Below are positions 44,901 through 56,219 of a stretch of DNA of 64,000 bases, in pieces; positions within the stretch are counted from its first letter, which is position 1; each line of letters begins with the position of its first letter. Below the pieces are notes generated by a model. The model saw only the letters and a list, made by a program, of their open reading frames with translations. It searched no databases and was not told the DNA's origin. A program made the translations under genes and the position numbers. Origin of the DNA: Hibiscus mutabilis (Eukaryota > Streptophyta > Magnoliopsida > Malvales > Malvaceae); assembly GCA_019671005.1 (NCBI GenBank), contig CM033719.1, forward strand, positions 22,432,750 through 22,496,749, written 5' to 3'.

Positions 44901-46183
44901 GTCTTGTCCTAGAATGGTTGACTTATTGTCCAGGCTTAGAATCATATGTGCATGAGTAAAAGATCTAGGTGAAAGGACGGGTTATTGTTCCATGCTTTAG
45001 ATGCTTTAAGCTACCTCACTAAGTAATCATACTTATACATCCTTTCACTATCTTTCAGGTTAAGTTCGTCTTTGGTTAGCCTTGAGCATGGACAAGATCA
45101 CCAGAAAGTCGAGATTGTATGTCTTGTATTTCCTTAAAGAACTCCTAGATGGTGGCACATAATCTTTAGCTATACATAATGCATTTAGTTAATTCGTTGA
45201 TCTCATAAGTGTAAAGGTTTTTAAGTAGCTATTGTTATTTGTAATGGCCTGTTAAGCTTTTTGGTTGTTTGTTGGCTAAGTTCTGTTAATATGGTAATTG
45301 AGTAGTTGCTTGATAGCTAAGCTATGCTAGAGATATATTCGAATGTTTGCTTGTCGAATAAATATGTGGGTTATAATGCTTTAATGAATTGAGATCATGA
45401 ATGATTGGTAGGACACCTTATAAATCAAATAAGAGTAAAGGCTATAAACAAAATGCTTGTTATGCTTTAATGAATTTTCCAATTAGTCATGATCATAAAA
45501 GTGGTTTATGCTTTTTGAACCATCTTAGAGAGGTTGGTCCTTAGATGGTTGTTGGATTGCTTGTTTTCTAGTATCTTCCATGTTTTACTTGTTTGGTCCA
45601 AATAAGGAATAATTGTAAAGTCTTTGTTGGGTAAATGATTGTTGTAATAAACAAGTAGCAATTTTGTGGGATTAGATGACGTTTTAGTGTCTCCTAGTAA
45701 TTGTTTAACCATAAGGAAATGACCTATGGATCTTTGATGTTTATATGTGCTAATTTCAAAAGATGAAATTTGTATAACAAGGATGTAGTTAATAGCTAAG
45801 GGTTTTAAGATGTCTCACTAACAAATGAGTTGGTTTAATCCAGTTGGCCTAAATTGTTATGAACATTAAAAGATTAAAATCGAAGCCTAAACCACCTTTG
45901 TAAAGAATGGTTGGATGCCTTTATATAGTAAAAGACTCGAATGCTTGTGTTATGAAAGGTTTTAATTCGATGCTTGAAGAGAAAGCTATGTACTTGTATC
46001 TTTATAAGGTAACTCAAGTCAGGGTTTAAAATTTTGGCTAAATTTGAGTAATTTGAAGTATAATCTTGTCTTTGATTTAACTTTGGTGTTTGAAATCAAG
46101 ACTACATGTTTTAAATCATTCTTTGTTTGTTTTGAAACACTTTCTAATTCGGTTTACTCCTAAGCCGGGTTAGGGGTGTTACA
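41978..46183 (+). mobile_element. Solo LTR E, TSD GAAAA
   Basis: It begins TGTAACACCCCAAAG and ends GTTAGGGGTGTTACA, flanked by exact GAAAA at 41973-41977 and 46184-46188. No coding sequence, no second LTR, no PBS. It carries the conserved block AGTTGGCATGCCATAG (42978-42993) and the stem-loop CACTAAGTA...TACTTATA (45017-45037) found in the LTRs of B and G, so it is an LTR of a related long-LTR (4.2 kb) Tekay-type family. It lacks the CGTATCGGTACG cluster. Instead it holds an 11-unit minisatellite. Confidence 0.88.
43790..44645. repeat. Minisatellite in solo LTR E, ~70-85 bp unit, about 11 copies
   Basis: The unit consists of AAGATTTAAGGACTGTTTTG, then ACTAAATCCAACTATGTCTT, then GGACTGTTTTGAATATATAT plus a variable (TA/TG)n stretch and TACACTC. 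Starts of the AAGATTTAAGG block lie about 81, 70, 71, 85, 71, 83, 41, 80, 73 and 72 bp apart. Length differences come from the dinucleotide part and one short unit. Outer units are more diverged than inner ones, as expected for array growth from the middle. Confidence 0.93.
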
Positions 46184-46752
46184 GAAAATAAGCCATTAAT
46201 ATCGTATTTAATCGAATATATAAATGTGAACTGCAAGACGTTACCTTATCTAATATCTGAAATTAAGGAAATCAAATAATATCCTTTTAATTTAGAATAA
46301 TAAAAAAGATATGACATATATAAGGAAAAATTAATTCGTAGTGGGTAAAATATCCGTAGGCACACTTGGTCTGAACATTCGCGTCACCCACAACCCAAAT
46401 AAGTTTGGCAAGCTTCAATTTGAACCCCACCTACACCTGCGCGCAAGTCATAATCTTAACCCAAATCATTCAATGACTAAGAAATGGGTTGATGTATATA
46501 AACACTTCCCATGCTTGTTATCCTACCAATGTGGGATAAGGGTTTTTCATTTTCGTTACATAGTTTACATGAACCCTGCTTTGAGCATCAATTTCTCATT
46601 CATCACTCAACCGTTTTGAGCATATGAGATACCGTTATAAAGGTCTCATGGAGTATAAATTGAATTAATAAATTTATCATTCAAATCCCCACCTTTACCA
46701 ATAGAAAATATGTCTCAAAGTTTCCAATTTATCCTAATTTTCCCAAACCTAA

Positions 46753-47959
46753 TACTAAAAAAATAGGTTTAGGGTTTAGGGTGAGAGTTTATGATCTGGA
46801 TTTAGGGTATAAGGTGTATTTTTAGGGTTTATACTTTAAGATTTAAAATTTAGGGTTATGACTAATGATTTTATTTTTAATATTAGAGCATAAAAATGAG
46901 AAAAAAATAGCATATGTTTTTTGTTCCACTCAATGGGTTCAAACGTGTTTGATTTTCTTATTCAAATTTATTCCTAAGTCTAATATATTTGTTCTAACTT
47001 ATTCCTATAAGGTGAATCTCAACCTTGGATCAAATTCAAATATATTTATACCTAATTATTCGGATGTTTAGGGTTAGCCAATGTATTTTCCTTGGATTGC
47101 TTGACCAGCAGATAACTAGTTTTTGGCTTTGCAATCTCAATTGCTCCGACTTCTCAACTGACACATGATTATGGTATTTGCTCGAGTTTTTTTGTGAAAT
47201 TGAAATTTCGTTGGACGGTAGCATATTTACTTTCAAGTTACATCATGGAACAATACAAAAATTAATTTCTATATATATTATTTTATCCAATGAGGATCAA
47301 ATTATCGTCGAAATCAAAACAGTGATTACACCATTATTTGGCATGGTGTTAATTACCATCAGGGTTCTTAATAAAACATTGACTTGGCAAAATGAATGGG
47401 TTTGAATCTAACAGTAGCAATTGACAATAGGCTTCCGTGTTTGGTATGAAAGAATAGATGTGTAGCTTATTAGGCTGCTTTATCTTGCTACGGTCTTATC
47501 GACTTGACAACTGACCTAAAACCCTAACCCACCTTGTTTCCTCTGCATAAGCTAGGGTTACTGAAAATGGAAGATGCCTTAATCGATGCCCGCTTCAAAA
47601 TGCCAGAACACAACAAAGAAAAGAGATGGCGCCGAAATCTTTGAGTAGGAATTGTTTTGCTCAAAACATGTAATCAATGCGTGATGCTTTTATTTTCTTT
47701 GATGATAGTGGAGAATCCCCGCAATATAACACTGAGGTGCTTGATTAGTCGGAATGATGAGGTGAAAATGAAAAAGAAGTTGCAAATTACAAGCAAATTA
47801 AGACACCGAGGGTGGCATCTAATTGAGGAAATCTTTTGAGATTGTGTGACCGACGTGAAAGGAACAACAGAAAAGCCCCCACCCACCATAGAAGATGGAT
47901 ATCACGTCAAAGAATACATGCGGTGGGGTTTTAGTTACACACAGGCACAGCCCAGGATT
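46753..47959. other. Intergenic region 3' of the HLS1-like gene, with short telomere-like motif
   Basis: 46766-46781 has two exact TTTAGGG units, followed to 46860 by scattered degenerate TTTAGGGTTT pieces. The rest holds only short frames with no recognised family. It includes the 3' UTR and terminator of the minus-strand HLS1-like gene in its right part, but no poly(A) signal is clear enough to place. Confidence 0.5.
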
Positions 47960-49163
47960 TCAGACCTCTCTCGGGTCAACAAAAAGAGCTCTGCTTGGTG
48001 GGGGTTTTGTCAATTCATGGAGCTTATCCCTCTCTTCATTCTTCAAGGCCTTTATGCACCACAAATCCTCCGGACACGACAGTAATTTCCAATGTGGGAT
48101 GTGAAGTCTCGATGGGTCGCTACCTCCTACTTCTGTTACAATAACCTTACAATCCTTGGACTTTGATGAAGCCATGTTATTCACGAATCGACACAGGGTC
48201 CGCACCAGCTTGCCGGACAAGGGACCTTTTCCGTACACCCCATATATGAAGTAGAACCCGAATGGATGGAAGAAATCCGGTATGCCTGGCAGCTTAAAGC
48301 ATGGGAGAAGCTTTTGGATGAAGATTGAGCTCTTGGTGTACATCAAACAAGAAAAAGGTGCATTTCCCAATCTCAATTTGAAAAGCTCCCCACTGTTCCA
48401 TACACTAAGCATTGCCCAACTACTAGGAACTTCACCCCACGATTCTCCTCTGGGATAAGCAGCCCAGGTTCCCAAGCTTAGCTTATTTCTCAGTATGTTT
48501 CCTATATCAATAGGAAAGAATTGTGCGGAAGACATGAATTTACGGTAGATGGATTCAGCTTCTTCGATCTTCAGCTTCGCTAATTCGACGTTGGCCGATA
48601 TTCGGGACCTCCGATGGCTGACAGGGTTTACGAGAATGGTTGGCGTCTGGAACTTGGCATAACCGAGCTTGTCTACGAAGAGCTTGACCGATGCCTCGTT
48701 ATCTTTCTCCGTGGCCATATATGCGTAATCAACGTCATTGACAAGGAACCATTCTTCCAACTTGATAACAAGGCTCGACCCGATCATTCTTCTTCGATAA
48801 AGCGGCGCAACCCTTAAGCCCAAGATATAGCCCACCTTGGCTAGATCATTGTGAACTGTTACAAGCTTTATGGAGCCCTGGATGACACCAACCAACTGGC
48901 TGTCCAACTCAGCTACCTAGCATGAGAAATGAAAGGATCAATCAATATCCAGAATAAGAGGATGGAAGGGGTAGAGAAATGATATATACCAGCATTTTGT
49001 AAATTGGACTGTTTCCGATTCTACACATGGGATCACCCAAAGTGTCTGTGAAGAGAAACACTCTATTAGCTGGGCCTACCTCGCATCTTCTCTCAAAATC
49101 TTCTACTCGAGCTCTATCATTTTGGGCATCATAGCTTCGTATAATAAGCTCACCATATCCCAT
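47960..49163 (-). CDS. HLS1-like: HOOKLESS1-like GNAT N-acetyltransferase, two exons
   Basis: Exon 1 is 49163-48990 (58 codons from MGYGELIIRSYD to YKML) and exon 2 is 48916-47960 (VAELDSQLVG... to FVDPREV, stop). The intron 48989-48917 has GT and AG borders; total 376 residues. The N-terminal half is a GNAT fold: DRARVEDFERRCEVGP, FTDTLGDPMCRI, VGVIQGSIK, then LGLRVAPLYRRRMIGSSLVI (acetyl-CoA loop) and ATEKDNEASVKLF. The C-terminal half has the plant-specific HLS1 blocks (ILVNPV, NKLSLGTWAAYPRG, LPGIPDFFHPFGF, IPHWKLLSCPEDLWCIK). HLS1 in Arabidopsis acts in apical-hook formation and links ethylene, light and auxin; it is about 400 residues. One oddity: the R-x-x-G-x-G loop reads RRRMIG, with Met where the first Gly is usual. 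It is the only intact host gene here. Which HLS1 paralogue it is cannot be told without a tree. Confidence 0.93.
48917..48989 (-). other. Intron of the HLS1-like gene
   Basis: 73 bp. The donor follows AAAATGCTG (GT ATATATC) and the acceptor is TTCTCATGCTAG before GTAGCTGAG. Removing it keeps the frame KML-VAEL, which is the conserved continuation in this family. Confidence 0.9.
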
Positions 49164-49208
49164 TCTTTAATATTAAACTCCCACCTTAAACACCAAAGTC
49201 TAATGGCT

Positions 49209-49223
49209 TCATATATATATAAG
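49209..49223 (-). promoter_or_regulatory. Probable TATA box of the HLS1-like gene
   Basis: The minus-strand CTTATATATATATG lies about 46-60 bp upstream of the ATG at 49163, followed by AT-rich leader. This implies a short 5' UTR. The adjacent CT-rich/GA-rich tract (49223-49250) is the kind of pyrimidine patch often found near plant core promoters. Confidence 0.5.
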
Positions 49224-49518
49224 AAGAGAGAAAGGGGGAGAGAAGAAAGGGTAAAAGCATTGCTTGATTGAGCTGAAGTCAGTTTGTTCAGACAATAAAT
49301 CTCAAATCCAAATACAAACGTGTATAATTTATAAAGAAAAAAAAGTATTATTTGATTGGTAGCAATAGGCAGGGTCGTACAGGCAGCAGAAGGCTTTGCT
49401 TGGAAATTAATGGAGAAGTTATCAATGATTTATAAGGGTGGGGGGTGAATGTGGAATGTTCTGTGTCATCATGATCAACATCACCCATGGCTGATGGCTA
49501 GGCCTTTAAAAAAAATAA

Positions 49519-49785
49519 TACTCCATCTATTCTACTTAATATGTCTCTTTTGTATTTTAAAATTGTCTCACATAAAATGTCTTATTGAAAAAATCAACAA
49601 TTTTATAAGGCACATTTCCCTTTATATCTTTTTTAGTTTCCCAACAAAACAAAATTTAAATTTTTAAGGATAAAATTGTCATTTTAATTATTTTATATCA
49701 TCTTTGTTACACATTCTTATACATTTTTTTCTTAAAACTATATGAAAAATTAATAATAAATAAAATAAATGAGACGAAAGGAGTA
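49519..49785. mobile_element. Stowaway-like MITE upstream of the HLS1-like gene
   Basis: About 267 bp. The left end is TACTCCATCTATTC and the right end is GAGACGAAAGGAGTA, whose reverse complement (TACTCCTTTCGTCTC) gives an imperfect terminal inverted repeat of the CTCCCTCCGTYCC type of Stowaway/Tc1-mariner MITEs. TA dinucleotides at both ends fit a TA target. The interior is AT-rich and non-coding. It lies about 350 bp upstream of the HLS1-like start codon. Confidence 0.75.
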
Positions 49786-50729
49786 CTAGTAAACAAAGAG
49801 GGAGTAATGATAGTTAGGAGATGTGTTTTTTGTCCTTTGTCTTTTGCCATTTTTAATTAGTAATTAATTAGGCCACTCCACGTTTGGACTTGGGATCATA
49901 ACCTCAGCCTCACGCCATTTTGCACTCCTAACCCCCTCTTATTTCTTGGCCAACCACATTCTCTCAATCCCCCAAATTAATGCATATCTTGTACCTAAAC
50001 TCATTTTCTTGTTTTTTTACGAAAAAAATATTAAAAATGCAAATATTCAAATCTAAATTTTATAAAAATATCAGACAATAAGTTAGGAATTGGGATTAGC
50101 AGAGTGATTTGAATATTTAAGGTGTCCTTTGAAAGTAAAAAGTGCAAAAAAATTAATTACAACCTTTTGTTTTTTCATGAATAAAAAATGAATCTATCAA
50201 AACTCAAATTTATACTGTATAATAATATTTTCTTTTCTCCAAATATTTTATCACTAGTCTAGAATTAATTTTTTATTTTTTATTATAAGTACTTAATTTA
50301 ACTCATTTCGTGATCTTTTTTACTATTGTACAATTACTTTTATGTACCTGTCCAGAACTACTACTAATTGAAAATTATAAATATAAAATTATAAAATTTT
50401 GGCTAATACTAAAAGTCGTGCTAAAAGATCTTAAATTAATTTATTAAATTTTGAAAGTACTAAAGATATAATTTATTTATTTTATTTAAAAGATTACAAA
50501 GACTTAAATTGGATAACCAATGAGCCACAATTAATTTTTTTGGGTAAACTACTCCAGGTACCACCTAACTATAGGAGGTGACCCGTTTTTGCCACTAACT
50601 TTTAAACTAGTCCAATTTTATCACTAAACTTTAGTTCTCGATTCGTTTATGTCACTCCTTCATTAACTCCTTAAAGGGGTGATGACATGGCACACAATCG
50701 ATGACATGGAGGCCAAACCAAAATGATGT
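49786..50729. other. AT-rich intergenic DNA with an old dispersed-repeat fragment
   Basis: No gene seen. From 50542 a sequence GGGTAAACTACTCCAGGTAC with successive phrases like TTTTGCCACTAACTTTTA and GTCACTCCTTCATTAACTCC continues to the insertion point of LTR F. It begins like the copies at 10231 and 61385. Confidence 0.5.
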
Positions 50730-51424
50730 TGTAACACCCGATCTCTATTCGGATCCGAAGCACTACATTCGGGTCACCCAAAACTGACCCAACAAAGTTT
50801 CCATTAAAAATCACAAGTTTAGCATTTCTCAAAATATCCAATCATCCATAAATTCATGTAATTAAATAAGAATTTAAATAAGTTTAGAGAAATAGGAGCT
50901 CCAAGTTTAAAATACCGTATACCAGAATACTATTTCAAATAGAGTCACAGACTCAACAGTGGTAAGGTCCTATGAGTACATTAGCCCAAACTAAAATAAC
51001 AAGTAATGTACTCTGAAGCGAATGCGGTGCTGGTAAATACTCGCCGATGTGCTCCTCTAAAGGGTGACCTGTCAACCTACGCACGAAAAAACAGTGCATC
51101 CGCACATTGAGCTAACAAAGCTCAGTGGTACATTTATACTCTACCATAATTCATGATTATCATAAAATAATCATGCAAGATAATATAGTCTAGAGAGCAT
51201 AGATAAGGCTTTTCTATCTATGAGCTATCATCTAGCATACACAAGCTAAAGTTCTTAGATCACCCATCTCAAGGTATCATTAAGTCTACAACAATTCTTA
51301 CATGTTCCACAAAGTTTTGCCATACTCGAGGTCACATAGTCTATCGAGTTACTTGAGCTCACACAAACCATCGAGTCAAAACATATCGTACCCTGATCAC
51401 TCAGCCATCGGGTACAAAAGCTAT

Positions 51425-54400
51425 TGTAACGCCCCGATTTTGGGCTTATGTATTTTCTAGGTCGATTAAACGGTCTGGTGGACCGGGATTGGAGATTTGA
51501 GTCAGTTTCAAGAGAAAATTAGAATAAATATTTTTGAGTGAGAAAAAATATAGAAAAAATATCCTAAAATAATTATTTAATATGTAGATGTATTTTGTAA
51601 AATCAATTTTGGAAAATGGAATTTCAAAATTTGACATTTTGGCTAGTGACCAAAATGTAAAGAATGAAAATATGTTTTTAGTGATTGTTTTGGAAAAGGG
51701 TTAAAACTTAGAATATTTAAGGAGCTATTTGGCCAAAGTCTAATATCCGACTTTTCTCCTTAATTGGATATTTTTAAAAGGTTTTAAAAGGGTATAAATA
51801 TGCTTGGAGAGTTAATTTTATAATTAATTTTCAAAAGCAAACTTTACGTAACTAACTTTTCTTAAAAATATTTTCTCTCAAATTCTCTCCAGTAATGATT
51901 CTGCTTTCTCATGATTTGGATTGACATATATCATGATTTTGATTTTTAATAATGTTAATAAGATGATTGAATCATAGGAATCCCGAAACTAATTGAATTC
52001 CTAATTTTCTAGGTTGCTAGTTATGAGTTTTTTAGGAGTTGTGGAGGTTTTGTGAATGCTGAAGGTATAAGGATATTGTAAATGTGTTTTTGGATGTTAA
52101 TTGATGATAATTGATGGATTAAATCCTTAGGTTTTGGCTTGGTTGAGTTTGGAGTGTGTTAGATGATGATTTCGGTTGTTGAGGAAGGGTAATTGGCTAG
52201 ACATTGTAGAGGTTTGTTGATAATTGATGTTTCTAGGTTATAATTGCATTAAGATGCATTGAATCCTCTGTTATGTTGTGGTTAAAAAAGGGAAGTTGAT
52301 TCTTAAGCTTGAGGTGTAGTTTCGGAAGCTTTCGAGGCTTGGTTTCGCATCGGCAGGCAAATCTTTGCGTTGCCGGTGAGTGAGAACGTGGAATTCACTT
52401 TGAATTGGTTTAAAGGTTATTTTGGGAGTTTAAAATAAGCTTGAAATGCTTGTTTAAACTTGAAAGTAAGTATGAAGAGTTTTCTCTCTTGTTTCGGTAG
52501 GATAATTGGTTTTATGCACTTATTTTGAAATTACATGGTACCTACTGTTTATGCATGTTGTGAGTATGGTTTATACTGATTTTGAAAGTGATTTGATAAT
52601 GAATGCATTTGGAAAATGATTCATGTAAGTATGGGAAATACTTGTGAATGCATAGTTTAATACATTGCAAGAATGGTTTTAATTGATGCATATGAAAACA
52701 GTAGGGTACATGGTTTAAATGAATTATATTGGCAAGTGATGTGGTTTAAAATGTTATCGAATATAGTTGGCGGCCATAGGATTAATAGTGCACTATAAAA
52801 AGTTGCCTCGGGTGTTGAGGGGTTTATGTGTACAAATACTCCACCAAGAGTACCCTAACGGTTGAGGGGTTATACGGTACCAAAAACTCTCGTTAGTGGA
52901 TTATACATCTAACCGATGAGTGGTGTTGGGGGATTTATGTATACTGAAAACTCCACCACGAGTACCACAATGGTGGAGGGGTTTATGGTACCGAAAACTC
53001 CCGTTTATGGACTTTGGATGATTCCAGTTGAGATTGTATGAAGTGTTGAGAGGACACTTGTTGAATCCATGTATTCGATGTTATTTTGTTATTGCTTGAA
53101 AAGTGGAAATATAAATAGAACTTGGTCACTTGAATGGCAATATAACAAATGATGTATCATGTTGATGGATTGTGATGTATAATGTGATTTACACATGTTT
53201 GCTCTTTAAGCTTTGCATTGTGATGGAATACATAAGAAGGCTTAAATTGAGGAATGCATATGGGATTATGCATATAAATCCATGATACATGAATACATAT
53301 GGTTTTATGCATATTTTGAAATGATTAAGTGCATGAAAAGTAAAGCATGATGTTTAACATGATGTTTGAAATAATGATGATTTCAATTGATGTTTAAAAT
53401 GATGTTTTAAGCGATGATGTGTTAAAGTGATGGTTTTAAAATAAGTTTGTATATGGTTTGGAAATCATGTTTTGAAATGTATTAATGTTGCTTTGTTTTT
53501 TAGCGCTCCTCACTAAGCATTATTGCTTACGCTCTCTTTTTCCATCAATGTAGAGAAGAAAGGTTCAGAGGTAGCAAGCAAGCAAGGGGAAAATCCAAGA
53601 GCTTTGAACAAACTCAAGTATGGTTTTTGGAATTAGACTTGTAGTAATAAATGTAATGTGGTTAATTGACATTTGGGATGATTGTTTTGCTAAAATCCCT
53701 ATTTGTGCAAGTTCTAATTGTTGTTTGGGATTTGTATAAGGCTTAAAATTCTTGATACATGCTTAGAATTATGTTTTGGATGTTGAGTAGGAAGCATGCC
53801 TATAGATGTTGTGGGTATTTGAGCCATGCTGGTTTAGTTGTTTTAAATGCTTGAATGTTTGTGATAAGTATGCCATTGATGATTTATGATGTTTATGTAA
53901 GTTTTGGTAACATTTAGAGTGAGCCAAAGTGTCATGTGTTGGACCTAAAGGTCATTACAGGCCTTCACGTACTGGTACGGGTACCTTGGTTTCAGTACGT
54001 GGGGTCTAGGAAGGCTTAGAGCAGCAAAAATTTATAAAAAGGTATCAGTACGCCTAGCCACCGTATTGGTACACCTAGATGGAATTATACACTGGTTTCG
54101 GTACATGGGCTCTTATACCAATACGCTCTTTAGTTACTGGAATCTGAATTTTGAAAATAACTCTTAAGAGATCGGTACGAGGGCAAAACTATATCGGTAT
54201 GGGTTTGTTTGATACACTATATCGATTTAGGGTTTCCAGTATTGGTACGAAGAGACATTATGTTAGTTAAACCGTATCGATATAGTTTTGTCCGCATCGG
54301 TACGCAGTGTGTTTCCTTAGGTTTCTGCCTGCTGAAGTTTGAGATTGTGTAATTTAGTCCCTAAATGTTATGTAGACAATTATATGAGTTCAGATGTTTT

Positions 54401-54725
54401 CTTAAATTGGAATTTGACATGTGAGCATGAAATTTGATTAATAAATGATTGGTAACTTGGAATTTGGTTAAGTCTGTGTAATTTGTGAAAATTATGGTTT
54501 GGTCCCCAAAGTGCATGTTTAAGCAATTAAACCCTATTTTGGAATATGATCGCAATGTTAACGTATTCGCTGATGCATGTTCACCTTAGGATCTAAATTG
54601 ATGCATTTAGATAAGATAAAAATGAAAAATGGACCCAGTTTAGGTTATTAGTTTGGGTTTTCTTCGGTAAACCTAATATAGCTCTTTTAGCTCGGTTTTG
54701 GCTAGACCGGGTTAAGGAGGTTACA
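51425..54725 (+). mobile_element. Solo LTR G (element B type), TSD GCTAT
   Basis: Begins TGTAACGCCCCGATTTTGGG and ends GACCGGGTTAAGGAGGTTACA, flanked by exact GCTAT (51420-51424 and 54726-54730). It parallels the B LTR: GATTAAACGGTCTGGTGGA near the start, ATATAGTTGG...GCCATAGGAT (52762-52782), CACTAAGCA-TTAT-TGCTTACG stem-loop (53511-53531), a CGTATCGGTACG cluster (53960-54310), and the closing CTAGACCGGGT block. 3.3 kb, no coding sequence. Confidence 0.93.
52800..53010 (+). repeat. Repeat cassette in solo LTR G
   Basis: About four to five degenerate units built on GTTGAGGGGTTTATGTGTAC, then AAAAACTCC, CACGAGTACC. They lie just after the GTTGG...CCATAGG block, the same place as the GGTCGG cassette of B. 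Confidence 0.7.
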
Positions 54726-56219
54726 GCTATCATCTATGGCATCCACACATCATGCATAAATACATCCATACATCATGTACATAATGGCCAAGGAATCCCT
54801 ACTTTACCTGTGCTCATACAACCATCTGGTTATCCGTGTTCACATAATCGTCGGGTCAAATAGACTATATCTGAATCACCATAGCCACGAATACGTTCTA
54901 GACACACTTGGATCACATTAACCATAAGTAGTCCTTACTTGAGGTCACTCAACCTATCAGGTTACTTGAGCTCACTCAGCCTATCTAGTCACTTACCTTA
55001 TCCAGATCATCATAAACATGGATTGGTTTCTAATCGCACCCAGATCACTCAGCCTATGGGTACGTTAGATGTACTTGATCACTCAGCCTGAAGTACACAT
55101 CCCCTTATATATGTAACACCTCGAAAACTGGTCTAGTTAGAATTGGGTTATGGTGATCAAAAATCCTACACCGAAAAGGTCAAAAATATTGCATTAACTT
55201 TAACCATGTGGTCAATTATATTGTTATTGGACTCTAATTGAGTCAATTTATAACTTTGGACCTAATTGAATTTATTGAAAATAATTTAGTGATTAAATTA
55301 TGAAAATTGAAAGTTTGGGAGTTAAAAGCATAAAATTTTAAAAGTTGGGGGACCATCCTTATAATTATCCCACTTTAAAGGTGAGTCACCTCCTTGCTTG
55401 GGACAACTTCACGTGAAATTCTTATGATTGTAAGGAAGGTTGATGTTTTAGCCATTATTGTTTAGTTTTACTAAAAGAGGAAGAATGTAATATAATATTA
55501 AAATAAGGTTTCCTATTTGGGGAGGAAATCCACCGGTTCTTATTTTGGCATTGAAGGGTTAAAAGACCCAAATGAAAACCATAGCTAAGTCTTGAGCAAT
55601 CATCAAGCCTCTATTTCCTCATTTTTCTCCATCTTTTATAAAGCTAATAAACACCTCTATTGTCATCTTCCCTAAAGCTCCCAAGCTAACACCCCCATTG
55701 ACAACTTCCAAAAGTTTGAGCTATCTCCCATCTATTGCTTCCATTGATTAGTTAGTGTATTGCTCAAGAATTGGAGGAAGAAGGGTCATCATCTCCATCT
55801 AAGGCTAGGAACAAATGAGTGATAATCCGAGAGCCATAGAAGCTTTAGAAAGTAAGGTGAGTGTAGTCAGAGTCTTGGGATTGGCTAGTTGCCTTTTCCG
55901 ATTTCATTGCTACTATTTATTACATTGCTAACATTGCCTCAAGGTATTGTGGCATCAAAACCTCGTAGGAGGTTTTATTGGTGAGCTTGGGTAAGTTCAT
56001 CGTATTGGCATATTGGCTATTTAATCATTGTATAGTTATAGACATCATTGGAATATTAATTAAGGCCATATTGACCATTGGACATCGTTATTGTATCATT
56101 GGTATTGATCATTTCATAGCTAGCCTTGTATATAAGGAATATTGCATTAAACATCATTGAGGGTTATATTGGTAAGTACCAGCAAGTATTGTATCGAAAA
56201 CATTGTTTATAGTATCGTT

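Larger units (their letters stand above)
32840..46747 (-). mobile_element. Element D: Ty1/copia element with solo LTRs in both of its LTRs
   Basis: The flanks CCTAA (32835-32839) and CCTAA (46748-46752) give a 5-bp duplication (two extra A bases lie before the right copy). The two LTRs match each other once the insertions C and E are removed: 32840-33413 plus 36223-about 36714, against 41508-41977 plus 46189-46747, i.e. about 1.03-1.07 kb each. Between them the minus strand holds protease, GAG_pre-integrase, integrase, RT and RNase H in copia order (integrase before RT). Gag is almost entirely missing. The protein wording (SLYGLKQAPKQ, YVDDILIVGS, CTRPDIAFNVSSLSRF) is typical of plant copia. 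I would lean to Tork or a sister clade but cannot settle it. Confidence 0.9.
41508..46747 (-). repeat. Element D 5' LTR, interrupted by solo LTR E
   Basis: Left arm 41508-41977 (TGTTAGAATAGAGCG, CCGATTACTTGTTGAGGC, GATTCGCCCGCTCCTATGG) and right arm 46189-46747 (AATAAGCCATTAATATCG to CTAATTTTCCCAAA). It is nearly collinear with the 3' LTR. At the E insertion point the other LTR reads GAAAATAAGCC without interruption (33320). Confidence 0.9.

Noticed and set aside
41978..46183. E as a DNA transposon, since TGTAACACCCC and GGGGTGTTACA are an 11-bp inverted repeat
   Set aside because: The same TGTAACACCCC...GGTGTTACA ends, 5-bp TSD, GTTGGCATGCCATAG block and stem-loop occur in the true LTRs of B and G. 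A solo LTR is the better explanation.
47626..47670. A short frame beginning MAPKSLSRN as an exon of a second gene
   Set aside because: Only 15 codons, with no splice partner or family. Adjacent frames are also short.
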